Shown here one piece after another: positions 6,381 through 12,342 of a DNA stretch of 12,342 nt. Within the stretch, counting starts at the first letter, position 1. Every line of letters begins with the position of its first letter. This DNA is from an uncultured Oscillospiraceae bacterium (GTDB taxonomy: Bacteria; Bacillota; Clostridia; Oscillospirales; Acutalibacteraceae). The notes under the pieces are model-generated. The model did no database searches and was not told the origin of the DNA. It saw only the letters and a list, made by a program, of their open reading frames with translations. The position numbers and the translations under genes were made by a program. The DNA lies in contig CABUYS010000033.1 of assembly GCA_902495835.1 (NCBI GenBank), positions 1 to 12,342 of the forward strand. Direction: 5' to 3'.

Positions 6381-6896
6381 TTATTTTTTTATATTAAAAA
6401 AATTTTTTTCGCGAATCAATTTTTCCCTTATAGGTTTTTCTAAAAATCTTTTGACTTTAAGCATTATGGTTTTGCTTTTACTTACAGGCTCTACGAGTAC
6501 GGATTTAATTTTAAGAAAATTGGCTCCGACTATATCCGTAAAAATTTGGTCTCCTACAACAAGAAGGTTTTGTATTGAAATATTAAGCATTTTTATCGCT
6601 TTTTTTATTCCAAACGGTAGTGGTTTCATACCCATACAAATATAAGGAACGGACAGCTGTTTGGCAAATTTACCGACTCTGTCTTTGAAATTATTTGAAA
6701 CTAATACTATTTTTATACCATTATTTTTCAAATTGTTTATCCATGTAAAAACTTCCTTTTCAGGTGTAGGATATCTGTGTGGAGCAAGGGTATCGTCAAT
6801 ATCCAAAATAATCCCCTTGAATTTGTTTTGGTTTAAAAAGTCGGATGTTATGTCCGTAGCTTTTTTTGTGTAATAAGTAGGTGTAAAAATCGACAT
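6381..6896 (-). CDS. yqeG: YqeG-family HAD IIIA-type phosphatase
   Basis: A 171-residue haloacid dehalogenase-superfamily phosphatase. Visible are motif I DIDDTL with Asp32 (nucleophile) and Asp34, motif II VSNN (66-69), the motif III lysine in GMKPLP (Lys91), and motif IV GDQIFTDI (115-122). The spacing and the P-x-P surroundings match YqeG, a family related to the yeast Gep4 phosphatidylglycerophosphate phosphatase, so phospholipid phosphatase activity is possible but not shown by the sequence. There is no transmembrane segment; the C-terminal third is very basic (many Lys/Arg), which would suit membrane association. GGAGG lies 8 bases before the ATG. aroQ follows 19 bases after the stop. 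In B. subtilis yqeG also neighbours a shikimate gene, a loose parallel. Confidence 0.92.
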   Translation of the reverse strand: MSIFTPTYYTKKATDITSDFLNQNKFKGIILDIDDTLAPHRYPTPEKEVFTWINNLKNNGIKIVLVSNNFKDRVGKFAKQLSVPYICMGMKPLPFGIKKAIKMLNISIQNLLVVGDQIFTDIVGANFLKIKSVLVEPVSKSKTIMLKVKRFLEKPIREKLIREKNFFNIKK

Positions 6897-6944
6897 TAAA
6901 TGGGCCTCCGCAAAATTTTGTATAAAAAACAGTTACTATACACA

Positions 6945-6978
6945 TTTCCCCCTCGCACATGTAGAGCGGAGGGGGAAA
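6945..6978. other. Strong GC-rich hairpin between rpsU and yqeG
   Basis: TTTCCCCCTC (6945-6954) pairs perfectly with GAGGGGGAAA (6969-6978); two more G-C pairs form past a one-base bulge, with a 9-base loop. It lies just after the rpsU stop codon. On the minus strand no T-run directly follows (the first is about 15 bases on), so it may be a leaky terminator or an mRNA 3'-end stabiliser that lets the ribosomal gene be expressed above its downstream neighbours. Confidence 0.7.
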
Positions 6979-6997
6979 CTTTTCAATGAACCAAATA

Positions 6998-7354
6998 CTA
7001 CCTTCCGTTTCTCGGTTTTCTTCTTCTGGCTTCTTTGGATTTTTTCTTACGTTTAACGGAGGGCTTGTCGTACGCTTCTCTTTTTCTTACTTCGGAAATT
7101 ATTCCGGAGCTTTGTCTCTTAAATCTTCTGAGCTGACTTTCCAAAGATTCTTTTTGTCTAGAATTGTCGCTTTTTGGACTTTCGCCGTTTGTTACGTTTT
7201 GAGAGTTGCTTTTTTCAACATTTGAACATTCGTCGCTTGTTGTTATAACCTCAGATTTAACTTGTTTTTGACTTACGACAGTAACATTTGAGGAGTCGCC
7301 CGTTGTTATAACGTGAGATTCAACTTCACTTGTTGTTTTAATTTCCTTCTGCAT
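6998..7354 (-). CDS. rpsU: Ribosomal protein bS21 with a long N-terminal extension
   Basis: The C-terminal half (about 68-118) is clearly small-subunit protein bS21: ESLESQLRRFKRQ, SEVRKREAYDKPSVKRKKK and a basic tail. Normal bS21 has about 58 residues and begins just before the RRFKR helix; this protein has 118. The extra residues 1-66 are polar, Ser/Thr/Asn/Lys-rich and probably disordered, and contain an imperfect repeat (VESHVITTGDSSNV at 11-24, VKSEVITTSDECSNV at 32-46). The loop after RRFKRQ is also about two residues shorter than usual (SSG in place of the CAKAG type). The start is well supported: AGGAGGG lies 6 bases before the ATG, and no internal ATG or well-served alternative start exists. 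A near-perfect promoter about 90 bases upstream suggests high expression. It may be the ordinary bS21 of this lineage or a second, specialised copy. Confidence 0.92.
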   Translation of the reverse strand: MQKEIKTTSEVESHVITTGDSSNVTVVSQKQVKSEVITTSDECSNVEKSNSQNVTNGESPKSDNSRQKESLESQLRRFKRQSSGIISEVRKREAYDKPSVKRKKKSKEARRRKPRNGR

Positions 7355-7362
7355 TTACTTCC

Positions 7363-7386
7363 CTCCTATCTGCGTCTAAGCAGGAG
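7363..7386 (-). promoter_or_regulatory. Possible hairpin covering the rpsU ribosome binding site
   Basis: In the rpsU leader CTCCTGC (minus strand, 7386-7380) can pair with GCA and GGAG of the Shine-Dalgarno region (about 7373-7363), with a small bulge and a short loop. Pairing would hide the AGGAGGG. It could allow translational control, but the stem is short. Confidence 0.3.
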
Positions 7387-7448
7387 TTTATGTATTATCA
7401 GTATACCGAAATCAATAAAATGATTAAGTATTTTAACACACAACCGCT

Positions 7449-7478
7449 ATTATATATTATTTTTATATTTGTTGTCAA
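7449..7478 (-). promoter_or_regulatory. Strong promoter of the rpsU-yqeG-aroQ-ireB unit
   Basis: On the minus strand TTGACA (7478-7473), an 18-base AT-rich spacer and TATAAT (7454-7449) are a full consensus match. The start point would be near 7442, giving a leader of about 88 bases before the bS21 start codon. Confidence 0.75.
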
Positions 7479-7568
7479 GATATACTATTTTTCTTTTTAA
7501 AAAAAGACTAAGATGTTTTATATTACAACTTCTATAAAATATTTTTTGATATCAAATTATCAAAATTA

Positions 7569-7597
7569 TTTACACAAAGCTTTGTAACATATATAAT
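7569..7597 (+). promoter_or_regulatory. Promoter of the glycan operon with a palindromic spacer
   Basis: TTTACA (7569-7574), a 17-base spacer and TATAAT (7592-7597) form a near-perfect vegetative promoter; the start point would be near 7604, about 35 bases before the first ATG. The spacer holds a 12-bp perfect palindrome, ACAAAGCTTTGT (7574-7585), well placed for a dimeric repressor. Confidence 0.7.
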
Positions 7598-7638
7598 CTA
7601 ATTATATTACAAACAAAAATGATGTTAAGAGGAATAGT

Positions 7639-8628
7639 ATGGAATTTAAAAATGTTTCGGTTATAATACCTATTTTGAATGAAGAAAAATATATAGAGAA
7701 ATGTCTGGATTCGCTTTTGAATCAGTGTTATCCTAAAGAACGCTTGGAAATATTATTGATTGATGGTAATTCTTCGGATAAAACAGTTTCGATTATAAAA
7801 AAGTATACGGATAGATACAGTTTTATAAAATTATACTCAAATCCGCAGAAAACCGTTCAGCATGCACTCAATATCGGGATAGAAAATTCTTCGGGTGAAT
7901 ATATTGTGCGTATGGACGCTCATGCGTGGTATGCCGAAGACTATATTTTAAAGTGCGTTGAATATCTCCAAAAAACAAATGCAGACAACGTGGGAGGACC
8001 GACTGTTGTCAGAGGTATTTCTCCAACCCAGAAAGTTGTAGCTGCAGCGTATCATTCTCAGTTTGCGCTTGGCGGAAGCAAGCATTATGAAGAAAAATTT
8101 GAAGGATATGCCGATACGGTGTCTTGGGGAGCGTTTAAAAAGAAAACCTTAACTGATATAGGCATGTATGATTCACGGCTTCCCAGAAGCGAAGATGACG
8201 ATTTGAATTTCAGAATAACAAATGGCGGCGGAAAAATTTTTATAACTCCTGAAATAAAAAGTGTTTATTACCCGAAAGACAGTTTTGAAAAATTGTTTAA
8301 GCAATATTTTGAATACGGCGTTTGGAAAGTAGCAGTCATGAAAAAACACAAAAGGCCGTTGCGTCTTATTCATTTAGTTCCCATGTGTTTTGTGGCTTTT
8401 TTGGTTGTCTTTGGAATAATGTCATTTTTTTGTGATTTTTTTAAAAATATTTTTTGGGTTGGAGTTATAACTTATCTGTTTGCTGATTTTTATTTTTCAT
8501 TTAAAAACAAGTACTTGACAAAATTTGTTGACCAATTGAAACTTATGTGGGCTCATTTTGTTATACATGTTTCATATGGTTTAGGATTCTGGGTTGGAAT
8601 ATTCAAATTTTTTAATACTAAATGGTAA
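7639..8628 (+). CDS. ExoA-like GT2 glycosyltransferase with C-terminal membrane helices
   Basis: A 329-residue glycosyltransferase of family 2, closest in pattern to the succinoglycan-type ExoA group. The N-terminal GT-A domain shows VSVIIPILNEEKYIE (6-20), IDGNSSD (41-47), the metal/nucleotide site MDAH (92-95), DNVGGPTVV (116-124), DTVSWGAF (159-166), and the acceptor-side RSEDDDLNFRI (183-193), followed by KQYFEYGVWK (221-230). Three hydrophobic segments follow at about 245-268, 270-288 and 303-325, so the enzyme is membrane-anchored and probably builds a lipid-linked sugar chain on the cytoplasmic face. GAGG lies 6 bases before the ATG. It is the first gene of the operon. Donor and acceptor sugars cannot be read from the sequence. 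Confidence 0.9.
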   Translation: MEFKNVSVIIPILNEEKYIEKCLDSLLNQCYPKERLEILLIDGNSSDKTVSIIKKYTDRYSFIKLYSNPQKTVQHALNIGIENSSGEYIVRMDAHAWYAEDYILKCVEYLQKTNADNVGGPTVVRGISPTQKVVAAAYHSQFALGGSKHYEEKFEGYADTVSWGAFKKKTLTDIGMYDSRLPRSEDDDLNFRITNGGGKIFITPEIKSVYYPKDSFEKLFKQYFEYGVWKVAVMKKHKRPLRLIHLVPMCFVAFLVVFGIMSFFCDFFKNIFWVGVITYLFADFYFSFKNKYLTKFVDQLKLMWAHFVIHVSYGLGFWVGIFKFFNTKW

Positions 8629-8651
8629 ATTAATTATTTTTTTGAAATGGC

Positions 8652-9512
8652 GTGATTATTGTGGATGAGAATAAAAAAATATTGAAACTTAGCGAAAAGG
8701 ATTTGCGAAATCTCCAACTTAAAAGTTTGGAAATTTTGATGTATTTCAAAAGCTTTTGTGAAAAGCATAAACTTAGATTTTATCTTTGCGGCGGATGTTG
8801 CATAGGAAGTTTACGGCACAAGGGATTTATTCCGTGGGATGACGATGTTGATGTGTTTATGCCGCGTAAAGATTATGAAAAACTTTTTCTGTTATGGGAA
8901 AAATATGCCGATACCTCAAAGTATTCATGCAATAGAACTACGGAAAATAAATTTATTGGAAATATTATGACAACTGTTTCTGATAATTCAACAACTGTAA
9001 TTCACCCATGGCAAGTAGGTAAAGACGGCCCTAAAGGAGTATCGATGGATATTTTACCTCTTGACGGTTGTGCACCTTTCGGCATTAAGAGAAAAATTCA
9101 AATGATGTGGAGTATGATTTTTTCTCTTTATTGTTCTCGAATGGTTCCTGTGAATCACGGAAAGCTTATATCTCTTATCGGAAAAATTTTATTAGGTGTC
9201 GTGCCAACGAATTCGGCTAAAAATAGAATATGGAAATTTGCCGAAAAACAGATGAGTAAATATGATTTTGACAATTCCGATTATATAACCGAACTTTGTT
9301 CAGGCCCCGGGTATATGAAAAACGAATACCCCGGCGAAATATTTAGAGACGTGGTTTATAAAGAGTTTGAAGGACATATGATGCCGCTTCCCATTGGGTA
9401 CGACAAATATTTGAAAATGGCTTTTGGGGATTATATGAAACTTCCGCTAAAAGAAAAGCAGGTTCCGCACCATGACATTGTATATATGGATTTGGAAAAC
9501 GGCAATTTATAG
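8652..9512 (+). CDS. licD: LicD-family phosphotransferase
   Basis: A 286-residue LicD-family protein, of the nucleotidyltransferase-like fold that moves phosphorylated alcohols from CDP carriers onto glycans (phosphocholine in pneumococcal LicD; ribitol phosphate in the related eukaryotic fukutin and FKRP). Visible are FYLCGGCCIGSLRHKGFIPW (43-62), the metal-binding aspartates DDDVD (63-67) and MPRKDYEKL (70-78), then GPKGVSMDILPLDGCAPFG further on. The position that is usually GTLLGA reads GCCIGS. The start is uncertain: GTG at 8652 or GTG at 8661, neither with a good binding site, possibly through coupling to the preceding gene 23 bases away. Because tarI and tarJ follow, CDP-ribitol is the most likely donor; choline remains possible, but no choline gene is seen. 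Confidence 0.88.
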   Translation: MIIVDENKKILKLSEKDLRNLQLKSLEILMYFKSFCEKHKLRFYLCGGCCIGSLRHKGFIPWDDDVDVFMPRKDYEKLFLLWEKYADTSKYSCNRTTENKFIGNIMTTVSDNSTTVIHPWQVGKDGPKGVSMDILPLDGCAPFGIKRKIQMMWSMIFSLYCSRMVPVNHGKLISLIGKILLGVVPTNSAKNRIWKFAEKQMSKYDFDNSDYITELCSGPGYMKNEYPGEIFRDVVYKEFEGHMMPLPIGYDKYLKMAFGDYMKLPLKEKQVPHHDIVYMDLENGNL

Positions 9513-9555
9513 TATTTATTTAATTTAGTAAATTGATTAACGGAGGAGAAAAATA

Positions 9556-10275
9556 ATGATATTTGGAGCAATAGTAGCCGGGGGAGTAGGAAACAGGATG
9601 AATCTTTCAGGACTTCCCAAACAGTTTTTGCCTTTGGGTAAATCGGAAAAACCGATAATAATTCACACTTTGGAAAAATTTTTACTTTGTGACAGAATTG
9701 ATTGTATTTGTTTGGGGGTTCATAAAGATTGGACTGGATATGCCGAAGAACTGTTGGAAAAGTATAAAATAAACACTGAAAAAATTTTAATCACTGAAGG
9801 CGGTTCTGACAGAAATATCACCATTATGAATATAATAGACGCAATCGAAAGCAAATACGGAGAAAATCCTAATCACATAATAGTTACTCACGACGCAGTT
9901 CGTCCTTTTGTTACCTTAAAAATGATAGAGGAAAATATTGACGCAGTAATTGAATGCGGAGCTTGCGATACTGTGGTTTCTGCAATAGATACCATTATTG
10001 AATCGACAGATAAAACGCATATTACATCCGTTCCCGACAGAAAATTAATGTACCAAGGTCAGACTCCCCAAAGCTTTAATATGACAACTCTTAAAAATCT
10101 TTACAATGATTTAAGCGATCAAGAAAAAGATATTCTAACGGACGCATGCAGAATATTTGTTTTCAGAAATAAGCCTGTAAAACTTGTCAAAGGTGACACA
10201 TTTAACATAAAAATAACGAACCAAAGCGATTATAAGATTGCAAAAGCAATAATCGGAGGAGATATGAGTGATTAA
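9556..10275 (+). CDS. tarI: Ribitol-5-phosphate cytidylyltransferase (TarI/IspD family)
   Basis: Makes CDP-ribitol from CTP and D-ribitol 5-phosphate for teichoic acid or capsule synthesis. The 239-residue protein shows the CTP-binding loop VAGGVGNRM (7-15), PKQFLPL (21-27), GGSDRN (82-87), THDAVRPF (111-118), MYQGQTPQSFNM (165-176), LTDAC (194-198) and KGDTFNIKIT (212-221). The family also contains IspD of the MEP isoprenoid pathway; the closer match to TarI (PKQFLPL, MYQGQTPQSFN, LVKGDTFNIKIT) and the neighbouring tarJ decide for ribitol. GGAGGAG lies 7 bases before the ATG. Its end overlaps the tarJ start by 8 bases, indicating coupled translation. Cytoplasmic. Confidence 0.95.
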   Translation: MIFGAIVAGGVGNRMNLSGLPKQFLPLGKSEKPIIIHTLEKFLLCDRIDCICLGVHKDWTGYAEELLEKYKINTEKILITEGGSDRNITIMNIIDAIESKYGENPNHIIVTHDAVRPFVTLKMIEENIDAVIECGACDTVVSAIDTIIESTDKTHITSVPDRKLMYQGQTPQSFNMTTLKNLYNDLSDQEKDILTDACRIFVFRNKPVKLVKGDTFNIKITNQSDYKIAKAIIGGDMSD

Positions 10276-11284
10276 TTATGTTTATCAGCTTGTAAGTCCC
10301 GGAGTTTTTTCAGTAAAGTATGAAGATATGAATTTTAATAATAAATTGATTGTAAGGCCTACTTACATGGCGTTGTGCCATGCGGACCAAAGATATTATT
10401 TGGGGCAGAGAAGTTTGGATAAGCTAAGAACAAAATTGCCTATGGCTTTGATACACGAATGCGTCGGAAAAGTTGTATATGACTCAACGGGGACTTATTC
10501 TTACGGTCAGAAAGTTGTAATTATTCCAAATGTTCCTTCAAAAAATCGAAATCCCGTTATTTTTGAAAATTATGAAAAAGGTTCTTCTTTTCTTTCCAGC
10601 GGAAAAGACGGATTTATGCGTGAATTTGTAAATATAAATTTAGACAGAGTTGTTCCTTATGAAGATATTTCGGAAAAAATTGCAGCCATATCAGAATTTG
10701 TAAGCGTTGGAGTGCACGCAGTAACGAGGTTTAAAAATGCGGCTCACAGTATAAGAAATTCTGTCGGAATATGGGGAGACGGAAGTTTAGCTTACGTAGT
10801 TGCGTGTATTATAAGGCAAGTTATGCCAGAAGTTAAAATTTTTGTTGTGGGAAGAGACGGTTATAAACTTTCTCAATTTTTGTTTGCCGACGGAACATAT
10901 TTTTCCGATAACATTCCGAAAGATTTTAGCGTTGACCATGCCTTTGAGTGTGCCGGCGGAGAGGGCAGTTACTATGCCATAGATGATATTATCAACTATA
11001 TTAATCCTCAAGGCACTGCCGTGCTTATGGGCGTAAGTGAAAATAAAATTTCCGTAAATACAAGGGATATCCTTGAAAAAGGATTAACAATGGTAGGTTC
11101 AAGTCGTTCCGGAAGAGAAGATTTCAAAAAAACTGTTGAACTTTTAAAGAATTTTAAGTTTCAAAATCGTTTGAGCAGAATTATCTACGAAGATAAAGCA
11201 GTAGAATCTGTTTCAGATATTCATAGAGTGTTTAAAACCGATTTGAACACGTATTTCAAAACTGTTTTTAAATGGAATTTGTAA
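10268..11284 (+). CDS. tarJ: Ribulose-5-phosphate reductase (TarJ), zinc-type dehydrogenase
   Basis: Reduces D-ribulose 5-phosphate to D-ribitol 5-phosphate with NADPH, supplying TarI. The 338-residue protein has the TarJ pattern from the start (MINYVYQLVSPGVFSV, with IVRPTYMALCHADQRYY at 28-44 holding the metal ligand Cys37), LIHE (61-64) with His63 and Glu64, SGKDGFMREFV (111-121), Glu143, the Rossmann loop GIWGDGSLAYV (167-177), DHAFECAGGEGS, and EKGLTMVGSSRSGREDF. The start is GTG inside the end of tarI (overlap 8 bases), with GGAGGAG 6 bases upstream, an arrangement that keeps the two enzymes in step. Together with TarI it forms a complete route from ribulose 5-phosphate to CDP-ribitol. 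Confidence 0.95.
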   Translation: MINYVYQLVSPGVFSVKYEDMNFNNKLIVRPTYMALCHADQRYYLGQRSLDKLRTKLPMALIHECVGKVVYDSTGTYSYGQKVVIIPNVPSKNRNPVIFENYEKGSSFLSSGKDGFMREFVNINLDRVVPYEDISEKIAAISEFVSVGVHAVTRFKNAAHSIRNSVGIWGDGSLAYVVACIIRQVMPEVKIFVVGRDGYKLSQFLFADGTYFSDNIPKDFSVDHAFECAGGEGSYYAIDDIINYINPQGTAVLMGVSENKISVNTRDILEKGLTMVGSSRSGREDFKKTVELLKNFKFQNRLSRIIYEDKAVESVSDIHRVFKTDLNTYFKTVFKWNL

Positions 11285-11301
11285 AAAATTGGAGAATAAA
11301 T

Positions 11302-12282
11302 ATGCCAAAAATAAGTATAATTGTGCCCGTATATAATTGCGAAAAATATATTTCAAACTGTATAAATTCAATTTTGGAGCAAAGTTTTAAAGATTTTGAA
11401 TTAATTCTTGTTGACGATGGTTCAAGTGACAGAAGTTTTGAAATATGTGAAAGTTTTGCTAAAAAAGATAATCGTGTAAGAGCTATTCATCAGCCGAATT
11501 CGGGAGTAAGCAGGGCACGCAACAGAGGTCTTGATGAAGCTAAAGGCGAGTATATCGGATTTGTTGACGGCGATGACTGTGTAGACAAAGAAATGTATAA
11601 GCGGTTATATAAAAATTTGGCAGACAATAATGCTGATATATCAATTTGCGGAATTGTCAATTATTTTGTAAAAAAAGATGGTACAACAGAGAAAGTTCGT
11701 CAGTCGCAAGTTGACGGATTTTGGATTTTCAGCGGAGAACAAGCTTTAAAAGAAGCACTTCAAAGTCGGTTATATTCAGTAAATCCAGTAAATAAACTTT
11801 TTAAAAAGGAACTTTTTGACAAACTCCGTTATCCCGAAGGCAAAATTTCCGAAGACGCTTTTTTGATTCCCGTCGTAATTTCCAAAGCCGGCAAAGTTGT
11901 GTATGATTCTAAGCCAATGTACTATTATTTGCGGCGTGAAAACAGTATAACCACTTCGAATTTTTCAGATAGGGATTGGGATGTGGTAGAAGCTTATAAA
12001 AATCACTTAAATATGGTATCTGAAAAATTCCCTAATTTAAAAGAAGTTGCAAAATTCAGGTATTTATGGGCATATACTTATGTAATCGATAAAATAATGC
12101 TAAGTGAAAATTCCGAAAACTATTTAGAAGATTTCAAAAAAGCATTTAATTTTATTAAAAAAAATATTTTGCAAATTATCTTTAATCCCTATTTTTCGCT
12201 TAAAAGAAAAATTGCAGTTATGGTGCTTTTAATTAACAAAAAAATTTATAAAAAAATGATTATGACCGTAAACAAACGATAA
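11302..12282 (+). CDS. GT2 family glycosyltransferase (EpsJ/capsule type)
   Basis: A 326-residue GT-A glycosyltransferase. It opens with KISIIVPVYNCEKYI (3-17), followed by LILVDDGSSD (34-43), SGVSRARNRGLDEAKGEYI (67-85), the DxD metal site VDGDD (88-92), and the catalytic-base region ISEDAFL (182-188) with YYYLRRENSIT (207-217). This organisation is common in enzymes that add single sugars during capsule, exopolysaccharide or teichoic-acid assembly. No membrane helix is evident. The start was placed at the ATG at 11302, with GGAG 7 bases upstream and the normal family N-terminus; an in-frame ATG at 11272 inside the tarJ end would add ten atypical residues. The sugar is unknown. The operon continues 21 bases after its stop. 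Confidence 0.92.
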   Translation: MPKISIIVPVYNCEKYISNCINSILEQSFKDFELILVDDGSSDRSFEICESFAKKDNRVRAIHQPNSGVSRARNRGLDEAKGEYIGFVDGDDCVDKEMYKRLYKNLADNNADISICGIVNYFVKKDGTTEKVRQSQVDGFWIFSGEQALKEALQSRLYSVNPVNKLFKKELFDKLRYPEGKISEDAFLIPVVISKAGKVVYDSKPMYYYLRRENSITTSNFSDRDWDVVEAYKNHLNMVSEKFPNLKEVAKFRYLWAYTYVIDKIMLSENSENYLEDFKKAFNFIKKNILQIIFNPYFSLKRKIAVMVLLINKKIYKKMIMTVNKR

Positions 12283-12303
12283 AATTTTTAATCGGAGATT
12301 GTA

Positions 12304-12342
12304 ATGAAAAAGTTGTGTTTTATATGTTTCAATATTGAAGAT
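12304..12342 (+). CDS. Start of a further operon gene, cut by the window edge
   Basis: Only the first 13 codons are present (MKKLCFICFNIED). GGAG lies 6 bases before the ATG, and the spacing to the previous stop fits the same operon. The short N-terminus, a hydrophobic beta strand beginning right after the lysines, resembles the opening of GT-B (GT4-like) glycosyltransferases, but 13 residues are too few for an assignment. Confidence 0.6.
   Translation, partial: MKKLCFICFNIED

Noticed and set aside
9556..10275. IspD of the MEP isoprenoid pathway instead of TarI
   Set aside because: The motifs PKQFLPL, MYQGQTPQSFN and LVKGDTFNIKIT, and the overlapping TarJ gene, fit the ribitol enzyme better.
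1..12342. CRISPR array, insertion sequence or integrated phage
   Set aside because: No regularly spaced repeats, transposase, integrase or phage structural gene could be recognised.

Overview
The window reads as low-GC (roughly one-third G+C) chromosomal DNA from a Gram-positive bacterium of the Bacillota, most likely an anaerobic Clostridia-type lineage. Supporting this are strong AGGAGG-type ribosome binding sites, near-consensus TTGACA/TATAAT promoters, an IreB (UPF0297) protein, a YqeG phosphatase, type II dehydroquinate dehydratase, QueH, and TarI/TarJ-type CDP-ribitol enzymes. I see no tRNA, rRNA, CRISPR array, insertion sequence or phage structural gene. The placement is inferred from protein families only.

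Region 1 (1-3292) is housekeeping. On the minus strand are a small single-pass membrane protein of unknown function (13-456) and endonuclease III (nth, 506-1156). A class-3 lipase-like hydrolase on the plus strand (1269-1937) converges on rarA/mgsA on the minus strand (2015-3292).

Region 2 (3316-4846) is a short plus-strand operon. It encodes a three-helix membrane protein resembling one half of a PnuC transporter (3415-3702) and an unusual single protein joining the queuosine enzyme QueH to a GNAT acetyltransferase (3726-4808). It ends in a clear intrinsic terminator.

Region 3 (4847-5609) is about 760 bases without a recognisable gene, lying between two facing terminators.

Region 4 (5610-7478, minus strand) reads, in transcription order: a strong consensus promoter, an N-terminally extended ribosomal protein bS21, the HAD phosphatase YqeG, type II 3-dehydroquinase AroQ, IreB, and a terminator. 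A GC-rich hairpin between bS21 and yqeG may partly separate the ribosomal gene from the rest.

Region 5 (7569-end, plus strand) is a surface-glycan operon behind a well-formed promoter: ExoA-like glycosyltransferase, LicD-family phosphotransferase, TarI (ribitol-5-phosphate cytidylyltransferase), TarJ (ribulose-5-phosphate reductase), a second GT2 glycosyltransferase, and the start of one more gene cut by the window edge. Together TarJ and TarI should make CDP-ribitol. The adjacent LicD protein belongs to the same fold family as the eukaryotic ribitol-phosphate transferases fukutin and FKRP and is the best local candidate to use it. The operon therefore looks like a cell-surface polysaccharide carrying ribitol phosphate.

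The most interesting items are the QueH-GNAT fusion, the extended bS21 with an internal repeat, the LicD-TarI-TarJ set, and an AroQ that has lost a usual active-site histidine.
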